NCBI GenBank assembly: GCA_900129595.1
Contig: FQWG01000001.1
Location: forward strand, 124,001 to 188,000
Length of the DNA stretch: 64,000 nucleotides
Direction of reading: 5' to 3'
DNA from: Flavobacterium frigidimaris
GTDB lineage: Bacteria > Bacteroidota > Bacteroidia > Flavobacteriales > Flavobacteriaceae
Of this stretch, positions 35,277 to 44,059 are shown piece by piece. The translations under genes and the position numbers were made by a program. The notes below the pieces were generated by a model, which saw only the letters and a list, made by a program, of their open reading frames with translations, did no database searches and was not told the origin of the DNA. Within the stretch, counting starts at the first letter, position 1; each line of letters opens with the position of its first letter.

Positions 35277-35750
35277 ATGAAAACTTTAAAATATTTTTTG
35301 ATCGGAGTGCTGTTCCTTTCTTTTAGCTACTCTCATGCCCAGGTATCTGTAAATGTTAATATAGGTACACCACCGGCATGGGGACCGGTTGGCTATACAG
35401 ATGTTCGATATTATTACCTGCCGGATCTTGAAACCTATTATGATGTAAACACATCAAATTATGTTTATTTGAATAATGGAAGATGGGTCAGAACGAGATC
35501 ACTTCCTTCTGCTTACAGAAATTATGACCTTTACAGCGAATACAAAGTAGTCTTAACTGATTACAGAGGAGACAGACCTTATGACAATTTTAAAACCCAT
35601 AAAGTAAAATATGGAAAAGGTTATAAAGGCCAGCCTCAAAAAACAATTGGTCAAAAACCCGGTAAAGGAAATAATAAACAGGGAAAAGACAATGGAAAGC
35701 ACGATAATGGAAACCATAATGGAAACGGGAAAGGAAATGGTAAACATTAA
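35277..35750 (+). CDS. secreted hypothetical protein with Gly/Lys/Asn-rich tail
   Basis: A 157-residue exported protein with signal peptide ending near YSHAQ (residue 22). A Tyr-rich beta region (WGPVGYTDVRYYYLPDLETY, then SNYVYLNNGRWVRTRSLPS) precedes a basic tail with repeated GKGN/NGNHNGNG units. The fold is common in Bacteroidota secreted proteins but has no assigned function. The basic low-complexity tail suggests binding to polysaccharide or cell wall. Flanked on both sides by R1 terminators, so a single-gene transcript. Confidence 0.75.
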   Translation: MKTLKYFLIGVLFLSFSYSHAQVSVNVNIGTPPAWGPVGYTDVRYYYLPDLETYYDVNTSNYVYLNNGRWVRTRSLPSAYRNYDLYSEYKVVLTDYRGDRPYDNFKTHKVKYGKGYKGQPQKTIGQKPGKGNNKQGKDNGKHDNGNHNGNGKGNGKH

Positions 35751-35799
35751 TTCAAAAATGCCCGAAACAACTTTTTTTTAAGCCCAACAGTACATTAAA

Positions 35800-35878
35800 C
35801 TGCTCAAAATAGTTTGAAACGTACCTCTGGGATCACAAAATTAAAGTCTCATTTCATTAGAAATGGGACTTTTTTTAT
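35800..35878 (+). repeat. R1 dispersed repeat, copy 6 (hairpin-proximal part), terminator
   Basis: Only the GGGATCACAAAATTAAAGTC junction is recognisable; the 13-bp hairpin AAAGTCTCATTTC with GAAATGGGACTTT (one G-T pair) and a T-run follow. Terminates the secreted Gly/Lys/Asn-rich protein gene. Confidence 0.65.
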
Positions 35879-35931
35879 GCCTTTTTCCCATTATATACTA
35901 TTGTATTCTAAAATATTATATAAGTAATATC

Positions 35932-36153
35932 TTATCCAGTTATAACATCGATCTGATCCGTTTTCCTGATTTTCTTTACTCCCCTTTCTCTTATTAGTGC
36001 TACTGCATCGAGCATTTTGATTAAATGAATATAGGGCGTCATCAGGTCAGAGCCAGCATCTCCGGGACAGACAGACAATGAAAGCTCTATGATTTGAGAC
36101 AGAAATAATTCAAATTCTTTCAGTGTTACTTTATTAAATGCTTTTCGAAAGAC
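35932..36153 (-). pseudogene. open C-terminal fragment without start
   Basis: A minus-strand frame of about 73 codons with normal composition (KAFNKVTLKEFELFLSQIIE, SDLMTPYIHLIKMLDAVALI) ends in TAA at 35932. It overlaps the end of the TonB-domain lipoprotein gene in another frame and has no start of its own. The family is not recognised. It may be the 3' end of a gene damaged by rearrangement near the R2 insertion. Confidence 0.4.
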
Positions 36154-36158
36154 AATAA

Positions 36159-36656
36159 TTACTGAACATAATACGGAATACTATATAAACATCTTACTGG
36201 ATTTCCATCTTTGATTGCCGGAATCCAGTTTGGGGATAATTTTATCACCCTTCCTAATTCTTTACCTGAACCATAACCAAAATCACGAAGAACTTTTATT
36301 GCAGATAAGCTTCCATCCTTTTCAATTATCATATTTACAAAAATCCCTCCTCTAGAAGCTTCATCATCCATTAATTCTTGTGGTATAACATAATTTTTCT
36401 TTATAAAAGCATAAAACTTGTTTATACCACCTGGATATTTTGGAAAAATTTCTACCACAGATGTACTATAAACTTCAGTATCTTCTGGCTTACTATCGTG
36501 AAGCTTTTCCAATTTTATTGCTTGTTGTGGCAAAGTCTTTTCGATATTTTTAGAAGCCGGCTCCGCCATTGCCGTCACAGTAGTATTTTGACAGCCCACA
36601 AGCAATAAAAAACTAATGGCTATTAAAAAATGTCTTTTATATTGTATTGTTTTCAT
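36159..36656 (-). CDS. lipoprotein with TonB C-terminal-like domain
   Basis: A 165-residue lipoprotein (lipobox LLVGC, Cys22). Residues 75-165 resemble the TonB C-terminal domain: IFPKYPGGINKFYAFIKKNY, GIFVNMIIEKDGSLSAIKVL, ELGRVIKLSPNWIPAIKDGN and PVRCLYSIPYYV. No TM anchor as in true TonB, so it is a soluble envelope relative ('energy transducer TonB-like'). It overlaps the truncated upstream gene by 20 bases. Confidence 0.82.
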   Translation of the reverse strand: MKTIQYKRHFLIAISFLLLVGCQNTTVTAMAEPASKNIEKTLPQQAIKLEKLHDSKPEDTEVYSTSVVEIFPKYPGGINKFYAFIKKNYVIPQELMDDEASRGGIFVNMIIEKDGSLSAIKVLRDFGYGSGKELGRVIKLSPNWIPAIKDGNPVRCLYSIPYYVQ

Positions 36657-36860
36657 CTTTCTTTACTGCTAATTCTTTTTGCTCCTTAGCTACTTCTTCG
36701 ACCCAATCTTGCTTATTTGAATCGTTAATTGCTACATCATAATATTTTATTGCTTCATCAAAATTTCCAATTCTTCTTTCCATTTCAGCAACTAAATAAT
36801 TAATGTTTGCAATTACTGATTTGTCTTCATATTCATTTTTATCTAAAGCAGAAATCAAAT
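36637..36860 (-). pseudogene. TPR-like gene truncated by an R2 repeat
   Basis: The C-terminal part, SALDKNEYEDKSVIANINYL then RRIGNFDEAIKYYDVAINDS, looks like a TPR-type tail similar to those of DUF2225-like proteins. Its 5' end is lost: upstream of base 36860 the frame runs into R2 repeat sequence (a spurious start up to 37011). The stop overlaps the TonB-like lipoprotein start, so the pair was an operon before the insertion. Confidence 0.7.
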
Positions 36861-37012
36861 GACCCGATCGCGCTGATTTGTAATCCGTGCCCGCAAAGTA
36901 TATCTTAACAAATCTAAAAAAAAAAATCCAGTTTTTGACTATAGACTTAACATTAGTATTTATTAATATAGAAACGGGGAGGGAAAGAATTTCCGTGCTA
37001 TCGTTGCGCATA
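36861..37012. repeat. R2 REP-like repeat, copy 3, at a gene break
   Basis: CCCGATCGCGCTGATTTGTA then ATCCGTGCCCGCAAAGTATA matches the R2 copy at 14952, with the same 5' boundary, and the far end GAATTTCCGTGCTATCGTTG matches the copy at 20215. It directly follows the truncated TPR-like gene. Confidence 0.75.
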
Positions 37013-37074
37013 GGAATTATTGGTTCTATAAAGTTACCTAACTAACCTTTTTAAGCTGATTACAGTAAAAGCAT

Positions 37075-37106
37075 AAAAAAATCCCATTTTAAAATGGGAT
37101 TTTTTT
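37075..37106. terminator. bidirectional terminator, perfect palindrome
   Basis: Seven A's, ATCCCATTTT-type arm, its exact complement and seven T's form a 32-base perfect palindrome 54 bases past the PRC-barrel gene stop. The hairpin resembles those of R1 copies 3 and 8 but the R1 core is absent. Confidence 0.75.
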
Positions 37107-37159
37107 GTCTTTTTAATCGATTTTAAATCTCAAAATACAATTTACATGTACAGTAAAAT

Positions 37160-37666
37160 TTAGTGGTTGTCAAATTCCCTGCGGTTGTAAAAAGCGTCAT
37201 CGTCACTATAATAGTTGGGATCATTTTCAGGATAATACGACTTCATTACTCTTCTTTCATATTCCCTGTCAAAATTTTGCTCCATATTATACCTGCTTGT
37301 TCTTCTAAAGGTGTCATATCCTATAGCGTTCGCCATGACAATTTTGGTGTCTGTATTTATGTTTACAGATCCAATGGGTATGATAATATGACTGTCTCCT
37401 TCTTTATAAACAAACTCTTTTCCGCTGTCGTTTGCTATAACATCACGAACCTCATTACGGTTGTCCTCTATTAACTTTTTATCTAGTTTTACATCCAGAT
37501 AGACCACGCGCTGCATGTCTTTATTAACCCAAAGGTTATCAATTTTGCCTATTGTACGGTTTTCAGCATCTACGATCGTCCATCCTCTTACATCAGAATA
37601 ATTTGAAGCAATTTTATAATTAGATAGTTCGTCGAGTCTGTATAAGTTTTTGTCTTTATTTTCCAT
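37160..37666 (-). CDS. PRC-barrel domain protein
   Basis: A 168-residue protein from ATG at 37666. The first 85 residues are a PRC-barrel: YRLDELSNYKIASNYSDVRG, WTIVDAENRTIGKIDNLWVN, RVVYLDVKLDKKLIEDN; a middle segment has IIIPIGSVNINTDTKIVMAN; the C-terminus is acidic and Tyr/Asp-rich (SYYPENDPNYYSDDDAFYNR). PRC-barrel proteins are small soluble adaptors. A 46-residue membrane protein lies 49 bases upstream on the same strand, suggesting they act together at the inner membrane. Confidence 0.85.
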   Translation of the reverse strand: MENKDKNLYRLDELSNYKIASNYSDVRGWTIVDAENRTIGKIDNLWVNKDMQRVVYLDVKLDKKLIEDNRNEVRDVIANDSGKEFVYKEGDSHIIIPIGSVNINTDTKIVMANAIGYDTFRRTSRYNMEQNFDREYERRVMKSYYPENDPNYYSDDDAFYNRREFDNH

Positions 37667-37715
37667 AATTTTTTTATAAATAATATTATCTACTTTCCAG
37701 TTATTGTGCACTTGT

Positions 37716-37856
37716 ACTATTTTCGATTTCTATGCTGCTTTCACTGTTAGCTTCATGATCTTTTACAAAAATGTAGTATATAAGTCCTCCAATTATCAGC
37801 AATACTGCAATCCATGGCCATATTGGTTTTTTCTTCTCAATTTTAATTTCTGCCAT
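37716..37856 (-). CDS. 46-residue single-pass membrane protein
   Basis: A short ORF from ATG at 37856 to TAG at 37716. The product begins MAEIKIEKKKPIWPWIAVLL, then IIGGLIYYIF, a transmembrane helix flanked by Lys residues, and ends in a polar tail. It lies 49 bases upstream of the PRC-barrel gene in the same direction, a common pairing in Flavobacteria as I recall it. Small but with good coding character. Confidence 0.6.
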
Positions 37857-38047
37857 AACTTATTTTTTTAGATTAAATAATAGTTTTTAAAATACTAATT
37901 AAAGATACAAATGAGAATATGTTCTAAAGTATTTAATTTCAGCAGGATGTTACACAATTCCCAGTAGATTGATTTGAGGAATCGTTTATTTTTTTGACAC
38001 ACAATTAAAAAAAAACTTCTTCAACTGCATTGTCCGGACAATTGCCT

Positions 38048-38746
38048 TTAGCAAATCAGCAACAACCGATATTCCCCTTCATTTTCTTCCGGAGCTCTAT
38101 GAATACAAGGCAATACTTGTTGTTTTGGGTGATCTACGGCAAGTCGCCAAAGATGTCCTAACCCTAAATTAACAGGCTTTGCATCTGCATGCACCTGATA
38201 ATGCAAGTCGAAATAATTTTCTTTCAGAAAGTCTTCGAATTCTTCTTCTGGTCCGTCGTGCAGCTCTTTTAGTTTGGCCCGAATTTCCGGAATCAGGATT
38301 TTTTGTTCTGCCTGTGTATTAGCAATAATATCGCTTACCGCTCCGTGATAGGTACATAAAAAAGTATCTGTTGCAATGGGCGAACGATCAACATGAAATG
38401 AATACACATCTGTCGATATAAAATCGAATTCGTCATCACGTTCGTAACACTTGAGTAAATTAAGAGAAGGCGAAGCGCCAAAATCAGTTAATAATTGCAG
38501 ATCGTTCAAGATTATTTCCCTTGCTATATTTCCCTTTGGGGAGAGTTGTAGTGCAATTAGGTCTTCAGGATCAACTTCGGTTATATTTTCTTTTAGAGAT
38601 AATTGGGCTACAATTTCGTTAAAATCGCCGTCCAAATTTCTGTACCAGCACAGCGCATTCATTTCTCCCCTGAAATTGTTATGTACAAGATCAGAGAAAG
38701 TAGGCACTACTCCTATTTGGCTGTTGTCAGAAAATATATTGCTCAT
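38048..38746 (-). CDS. DUF1826-like protein
   Basis: A 232-residue soluble protein. The central part FHVDRSPIATDTFLCTYHG followed later by LPCIHRAPEENEGEYRLLL resembles the DUF1826 pattern HVD...CTY.G...HR...RLLL, which is reminiscent of a 2-oxoglutarate dioxygenase-like cupin (HxD...H). The N-terminal 80 residues have no clear homologue. Substrate unknown; monocistronic. Confidence 0.55.
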   Translation of the reverse strand: MSNIFSDNSQIGVVPTFSDLVHNNFRGEMNALCWYRNLDGDFNEIVAQLSLKENITEVDPEDLIALQLSPKGNIAREIILNDLQLLTDFGASPSLNLLKCYERDDEFDFISTDVYSFHVDRSPIATDTFLCTYHGAVSDIIANTQAEQKILIPEIRAKLKELHDGPEEEFEDFLKENYFDLHYQVHADAKPVNLGLGHLWRLAVDHPKQQVLPCIHRAPEENEGEYRLLLIC

Positions 38747-39165
38747 CGTATAATTAAGAATCCGGTTACTTCATGCATTACAAAATTATGCAATAACCCC
38801 CGTTGCATGTCATTATTTTTAAACACATAGATTTAACACTTTTAAAAAAGGCGTTTCACTTATTTAAAATACACCTAGACCGCTATGTGTTAAATCTTTT
38901 TTTCATTAATTTATTCACGTTCTAACTTAACAATCTAAGAATCTGCAGATTAAAAATAAATCAGTTGTGTTTCACGCAGATTTTAAAAGATTCTGGCAGA
39001 TTTACATGGATTTATTTATAACTAAAATTAAATATGCTTTAACCAGCAAAATATGAGTTAAAAAATCATTTTCTCCACAACATTTTCCCTTGATTCAAAA
39101 AAACCAGCAACTTTAATGAATTATATGCAGAGAATTACAATCTGGAATGGTATAATAAATACTAT
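38747..39165. other. intergenic region with repeats
   Basis: Holds the R3-related element (38818-38894) and, at about 38938-39015, short copies of the CTGCAGATT / CGCAGATTTTAAAAGATT type of repeat. There is no ORF. Confidence 0.5.
38818..38894. repeat. R3 MITE-like element, short copy
   Basis: TTTAAACACATAG and CTATGTGTTAAAT form near-perfect terminal inverted repeats; the interior TTTTAAAAAAGGCGTTTCAC is shared with the element at 21728. About 77 bases. Confidence 0.75.
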
Positions 39166-40590
39166 TTATTTTTTTGTGTTTAAAACTTTATAACATACAT
39201 AAAGAATACCCAGCCAAATAGGAATCAATTCTACGGATAACTTCATATTCGTGATCCACATGATGGATAAAATACCCAATAAAAACACGAAACAAATATA
39301 ATTACTAACCGGATAAAACAATGATGCAAACTTCGTTTTTGTACCTTCCTTGTCTTTCGAACGCCTGAATTTGAGATGTGTATACGAAATCATCACCCAG
39401 TTAATAATTAAAGAAGACACCACTAAAGACATTAAAATACTAAAAGCCTCTTCTGGAATTATTTTATTTATTAAAATACAAATAGCGGCAAAACATGAAG
39501 AAATTAAAATCGCATTTATTGGTACTGATTGTTTGTTGAGCTTCATTAAAAACTTAGGCGCATTGCCCTGATCTGCCAAACCGTACAACATGCGGGAGTT
39601 GCTGTATACACTGCTATTATATACTGACAAAGCTGCTGTTAATACAATAAGATTAAGCGCATTAGCAATAAGTCGTGTAAAAAATATTTTGTTGCCAAAC
39701 AACTCAAATTCCATTCCGTTTAAATTCTGAAAAACCATTACAAACGGGCTGCTGTCTGTCGTAATTTGCTGCCACGGCGACAAAGCAAATAAAATTACCA
39801 ATGCACCAACATAAAATATAAGGATTCTATAGATAACCTGATTGGTTGCTTTTGGAATGTTTTTTTTCGGATTTTCTGCCTCAGCAGCCGTAATCCCGAT
39901 CAGTTCTAAACCACCAAACGAGAACATAATCAGCGCCATTGCCGCTAATAAACCCTGAAAGCTGCCAGAAGCCGTTTTTTCGAAGAAACCTTTTGGAAAA
40001 AATCCTCCATCGTTATATAAATTATGAATCGAAGCATGCTCTCCTCCTGTACCACTTATTAGCAAGTAAGTACCAAAGAGGATCATGGCAATAATTGCAA
40101 CTACTTTTATGATCGAAAACCAAAATTCAGTTTCTCCGTACACTTTTACGGAAGCAAAATTTAAGGCATTAATAATCAGGAAGAAAAATAAACTAGATGC
40201 CCAGAGCGGAATTTCAGGCCACCAAAACTGTACATAAACACCAATGGCTGTAAGTTCAGCCATACTCACTAAGATATATAAAATCCAATAATTCCAACCG
40301 GATGCAAAACCTGCAAAAGAGCCCCAATATTTATAGGCAAAGTGGCTAAAACTTCCTGATACCGGTTCTTCGACAACCATTTCGCCAAGTTGTCTCATAA
40401 TAAAAAAAGCGATAATTCCGGCAACAGCATATCCTAAAATAACAGATGGTCCTGCAAGAACAGCCGCGGGACCAATACCAAGAAAAAGACCTGTTCCTAT
40501 TGATCCGCCTAATGCAATTAACTGAATGTGGCGGTTCGTCAGCCCGCGTTTAAGCTGATTGTCCTTTTCGTCTTCGTGTTTTTGTTTCAC
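39166..40590 (-). CDS. amino acid permease (APC superfamily)
   Basis: A 474-residue, twelve-helix transporter of the GABA-permease/AAT group. The signature KRGLTNRHIQLIALGGSIGT lies at residues 14-33, with GxGIFLG-like substrate loop, then GMVVEEPVSGSFSHFAYKYW and FGGLELIGITAAEAENPKKN. Starts at GTG (40590); no ATG near. The substrate is one of the neutral or branched amino acids at best guess. A 173-base gap separates it from the MFS gene. Confidence 0.92.
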   Translation of the reverse strand: MKQKHEDEKDNQLKRGLTNRHIQLIALGGSIGTGLFLGIGPAAVLAGPSVILGYAVAGIIAFFIMRQLGEMVVEEPVSGSFSHFAYKYWGSFAGFASGWNYWILYILVSMAELTAIGVYVQFWWPEIPLWASSLFFFLIINALNFASVKVYGETEFWFSIIKVVAIIAMILFGTYLLISGTGGEHASIHNLYNDGGFFPKGFFEKTASGSFQGLLAAMALIMFSFGGLELIGITAAEAENPKKNIPKATNQVIYRILIFYVGALVILFALSPWQQITTDSSPFVMVFQNLNGMEFELFGNKIFFTRLIANALNLIVLTAALSVYNSSVYSNSRMLYGLADQGNAPKFLMKLNKQSVPINAILISSCFAAICILINKIIPEEAFSILMSLVVSSLIINWVMISYTHLKFRRSKDKEGTKTKFASLFYPVSNYICFVFLLGILSIMWITNMKLSVELIPIWLGILYVCYKVLNTKK

Positions 40591-40763
40591 AAATTAAATT
40601 TTTAAATGAGTTTAGTGTACTCACAAATGTATAAACGGCGAAGATAAGTTAAAAAAGGAATCGTACAAAGCATGCAATATGCCAAAACCTGTGGAAACAG
40701 AAAAAAATACCACAAAGAATGCCAAGTTGTTTTACTCTGAACTTCTATAAAAAGGCATCTTTA

Positions 40764-42011
40764 TTATACCTTTAATGTCCTTAATTCCGCTATTTCTGAT
40801 GGTTTATTTTTAGAAAAAATGTTTTTCTTGTAATATAAAAATACTAAAACGGATAGAATACCTATACCTCCCTCAATGGCTACAGCCTCTTTTGGACCTG
40901 ATATTTCTGCCAGAAGCCCTATTGATAAACTTCCAACGGGCATAACGCCCTGATAAGCCATTATATAATAACTAATCGCTCTTCCTCTCATATGCGGTGC
41001 GGCATTGGCCTGAATGTAAGTATTAATTGCTGCTGACTGCGCCATCATGCCTATTCCGCTCATTGTCATAAAAAACAATGCCACAGGCAAAGCATTTGAA
41101 AGCGATAAAAATAAAACGCTTCCTCCGAAAAGAAAACTTGAAATCACAATCGTCTTGATTAAATATTTATTCGACTTTAAATTAGCCAGGTATACAGCAC
41201 TTAATACAGAACCAAAACCCATAGCGCTTTCAAAAAGACTAAATGTTTTTGCCGTACCATTGAAGAGATCTTTTGCAAAAATGGGCATTAGCGTATTAAA
41301 AGGAAGTACTGCCAAACTGCTAACTGCGAGAAGAAGAATGAGGCTCATTAAATCTTTCTCACCGGAAATATACTGAAAACCTTCTTTTAATTCTCCCCAC
41401 AAACTGTTTTGTGGCTTTATATTAACCGTAATTTTCATTCGCATCATATAAAGACAGATCAAAACCGGTATATAACTAACAAAATTGCTGATAAAACAAA
41501 AGTCCTCACCAAGGGTACTCAATACAATTCCGGCTAAAGCCGGGCCTACTACTCTGGCTAAATTTGTCATAATCGAATTTAAGGCGATCGCATTAGGCAA
41601 ATCTTCGGCATTATCTACCATGTCGATCATCAGCGTCTGACGGCAGATCACATCAAAAGAATTTATAATTCCCTGCACCAGACTCAACAGTATAATTCCT
41701 GTTATACTATAGCATTTAAAATAAAGCATCGCTGCCAAAGCTCCCGCCTGAACCATCGAAATAATCTGACTGTTGATCATCACCTTAAATCGGTTATGCC
41801 TATCGATATAACTCCCGGCGTAAGGCGATAAAACCAAAGAAGGAATCAAGCTTACAAAAGTAACTATGCCCAATAATAATGCTGAACCTGTTAATCGATA
41901 AACCAACCAGCTCACTGCCGTTTTCTGCATCCAGGTTCCCATAAGAGAGACGGATTGCCCGTAGAAAAAGAGCTTAAAATTTCTGTATTTTAAAGATCTG
42001 AAAATATTCAT
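40764..42011 (-). CDS. MFS transporter (EntS-like)
   Basis: A 415-residue transporter with about twelve helices; ATG at 42011 gives the natural N-terminus RSLKYRNFKLFFYGQSVSLM, while an upstream in-frame start adds 16 residues. LMGTWMQKTAVSWLVYRLTG and PYAGSYIDRHNRFKVMINSQ (motif A) mark the DHA3/EntS-type branch, exporters of siderophores, macrolides and similar compounds. The divergent LysR regulator is the likely controller. Confidence 0.9.
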   Translation of the reverse strand: MNIFRSLKYRNFKLFFYGQSVSLMGTWMQKTAVSWLVYRLTGSALLLGIVTFVSLIPSLVLSPYAGSYIDRHNRFKVMINSQIISMVQAGALAAMLYFKCYSITGIILLSLVQGIINSFDVICRQTLMIDMVDNAEDLPNAIALNSIMTNLARVVGPALAGIVLSTLGEDFCFISNFVSYIPVLICLYMMRMKITVNIKPQNSLWGELKEGFQYISGEKDLMSLILLLAVSSLAVLPFNTLMPIFAKDLFNGTAKTFSLFESAMGFGSVLSAVYLANLKSNKYLIKTIVISSFLFGGSVLFLSLSNALPVALFFMTMSGIGMMAQSAAINTYIQANAAPHMRGRAISYYIMAYQGVMPVGSLSIGLLAEISGPKEAVAIEGGIGILSVLVFLYYKKNIFSKNKPSEIAELRTLKV

Positions 42012-42068
42012 AATAACTGAAGTAAAATGTTTCAATGATTTTATCACTGCAAATTTCACTATTATTTC

Positions 42069-42076
42069 TACATTTG
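42069..42076 (+). promoter_or_regulatory. -7 box of the lysR gene
   Basis: TACATTTG matches TAnnTTTG, 47 bases before the ATG at 42124, in the divergent MFS/LysR gap. Confidence 0.55.
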
Positions 42077-42123
42077 TAAAACGTTATTATTCTATCACAT
42101 CAATCGACAAAACCGATTTAGAA

Positions 42124-42996
42124 ATGGAACTCAGACAACTCAAATATTTTCTAAAAGCAAAAGAACTGCTTAACTTTACTGAAGCTGCCAACAGTTTACA
42201 TATAAGTCAAAGTACGCTTTCGCAACAAATAAAACAGCTTGAAGACGAATTAAAAATTCCACTCTTTAACCGCATAGGCAAACGAATTACCATCACAGAA
42301 GCTGGCGAATTATTCTCGATATACGCCTTACAGAGTGTCAACAAGTCGAAAGAGGGACTGCAGCTGCTTAAAGACCTAAACGATCTTGAAACCGGAAAAA
42401 TTACAATTGGAGTAACGTATGCCCTGCGATACGTTCTGACAAAATCTCTGGTTGAATTTACTTCGAGATTTCCAAAAATCAAATTTGAGATTGTATTTGG
42501 AACTTCAAAAGAACTGATACATAAACTAAGTCATTTTGAATTGGATTTTATCCTTACTTTTGAAGAAATCCCATCAGAAAACCATTTCAAGTACCAGGAA
42601 TTGTTTTCCTCTCCAATGGCTTTGGTTACATCTTCTAAATCTGTATTAAAAGGTAAAACCAGTATAGGTTTAGCTGAAATCAGCAAGCTTCCGTTGATAC
42701 TTCCTGCAAGAGGTTACAGCACTACACAATTTATAAATGATGCCTTTCTTAAAAATAAACTAGACATCGATGTTACGATAGAAATAAATGACATCCCCAC
42801 TTTACTGGAACTGGTAAAAACGGGAAATTGGTATACGATCCTTACCCAGACAACGGTTGCCAGCGAAAAAGACCTGTTTACTATTCCAATTACTGGAAAA
42901 GATATGACAAGAACCGCCATGATTATCTCGCTTAAAGAAGTCTACGAAAAAAAAGCCGTGAGTATTTTTTTAAGTATCCTTAAATCACTGGTCTAA
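42124..42996 (+). CDS. LysR-family transcriptional regulator
   Basis: A 290-residue regulator: N-terminal winged HTH (MELRQLKYFLKAKELLNFTE, then HISQSTLSQQIKQLEDELKI, residues 1-60) and a periplasmic-binding-like effector domain (IGVTYALRYVLTKSLVEF). It is of the CynR/NocR-like group. Its gene is divergent from the MFS exporter gene and probably controls it. The effector is unknown. Confidence 0.92.
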   Translation: MELRQLKYFLKAKELLNFTEAANSLHISQSTLSQQIKQLEDELKIPLFNRIGKRITITEAGELFSIYALQSVNKSKEGLQLLKDLNDLETGKITIGVTYALRYVLTKSLVEFTSRFPKIKFEIVFGTSKELIHKLSHFELDFILTFEEIPSENHFKYQELFSSPMALVTSSKSVLKGKTSIGLAEISKLPLILPARGYSTTQFINDAFLKNKLDIDVTIEINDIPTLLELVKTGNWYTILTQTTVASEKDLFTIPITGKDMTRTAMIISLKEVYEKKAVSIFLSILKSLV

Positions 42997-43111
42997 TAAT
43001 TATGCCACAGCTTTAGATTTCCTTTATAGCACTAAATAAAATATCTCAATACTAAAATCCACCAAAATCAAACACTTCAAAAAAAGCGGTTTGGTAGTAG
43101 CACTATATCTA

Positions 43112-43990
43112 ATGAACATGAAAAGGTCCGAGCTTAAAAAAATTCTTCAGAAAACAGAAGACAAAAATTTATCATTCCGTGTTTTTGATTTAGAAAAAGA
43201 ACATTTAGAAAGCTATCAGCAGCCACGCAAAAATGATCACTTTTTTATTGTCGTTGTAGCAACAGGAAAAGTTGAAATACAGATCGAAGACAAAATTCAT
43301 TTTCTTAAAGCAGGGAAAATTTCTATTGTGTTTCCGGAACAAATTTGCTTTATATCTAATTTCAGCGATGATTTAACCGGTAAAATAATTTTATTTGAAG
43401 AAGTATTATTTTGTTCCGATATATTAAAAAACGAGTTAAGTCCTTATAACGTAAATCTTTCTGCCAATCTTAATTGTACAGCGCTTCCCAATCCGGAATT
43501 CGAAGAAGCCATTACGCTTGTCAAAAACATTCAGAATATTTATAATAAACCAAGCCTTGTCAAAAAAGAACAAGCCCGTTTTTACATCAAAGTGTTTTTA
43601 TTGGGACTTATAGAATCGGTACATGGTCAGCATCCTGTATTGCATCAAAAAACAAATCAGCATATTTATATTGGTTTCAAAAAACTATTAAATCAACAAT
43701 ATCGAAGTGAGCGCACGGTGCAATACTACGCGTCGCAGCTTTCTATTACTCCTAAAAAACTCAATGAAATAACCAAAAAACATTGTGGTGAAACGGCGAT
43801 AAATGCGATTCATAATCGAATTCTGACTGAAATCAAACGTCAATTATTGTTTTCTGATCTCTCACACAAAGAAATTGCTTTTGAGCTGGGATTTAGTTCT
43901 CCGTCAGCCCTTAATAAATTTGTACGCGCAAAACTCAAAGAAACACCTACCGAACTTCAGCAGGAACTGGCGCAAATTTATACCGCATAG
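43112..43990 (+). CDS. AraC-family transcriptional regulator
   Basis: A 292-residue regulator; ATG at 43112 is preferred to the TTG at 43091. The N-terminal cupin domain has FFIVVVATGKVEIQIEDKIH, and the C-terminal HTH has YYASQLSITPKKLNEITKKH and SDLSHKEIAFELGFSSPSAL. It lies 69 bases upstream of the iron alcohol dehydrogenase gene, which it probably controls; that gene has its own -7 box. Confidence 0.9.
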   Translation: MNMKRSELKKILQKTEDKNLSFRVFDLEKEHLESYQQPRKNDHFFIVVVATGKVEIQIEDKIHFLKAGKISIVFPEQICFISNFSDDLTGKIILFEEVLFCSDILKNELSPYNVNLSANLNCTALPNPEFEEAITLVKNIQNIYNKPSLVKKEQARFYIKVFLLGLIESVHGQHPVLHQKTNQHIYIGFKKLLNQQYRSERTVQYYASQLSITPKKLNEITKKHCGETAINAIHNRILTEIKRQLLFSDLSHKEIAFELGFSSPSALNKFVRAKLKETPTELQQELAQIYTA

Positions 43991-44026
43991 TCATGTTTGT
44001 ATAACATCCTGCCCTGCCCTCACATC

Positions 44027-44034
44027 TAACTTTG
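44027..44034 (+). promoter_or_regulatory. -7 box of the iron alcohol dehydrogenase gene
   Basis: TAACTTTG matches TAnnTTTG, 25 bases upstream of the ATG at 44060. This separates the ADH transcript from the AraC gene. Confidence 0.55.
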
Positions 44035-44059
44035 CATCAATAATTAAATACTATTAAAG

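Larger units (their letters stand above)
35751..36158. other. intergenic region with R1 copy 6 and a gene fragment
   Basis: R1 copy 6 lies at 35800-35878 and a minus-strand open fragment at 35932-36153. I see no intact gene. Confidence 0.5.
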
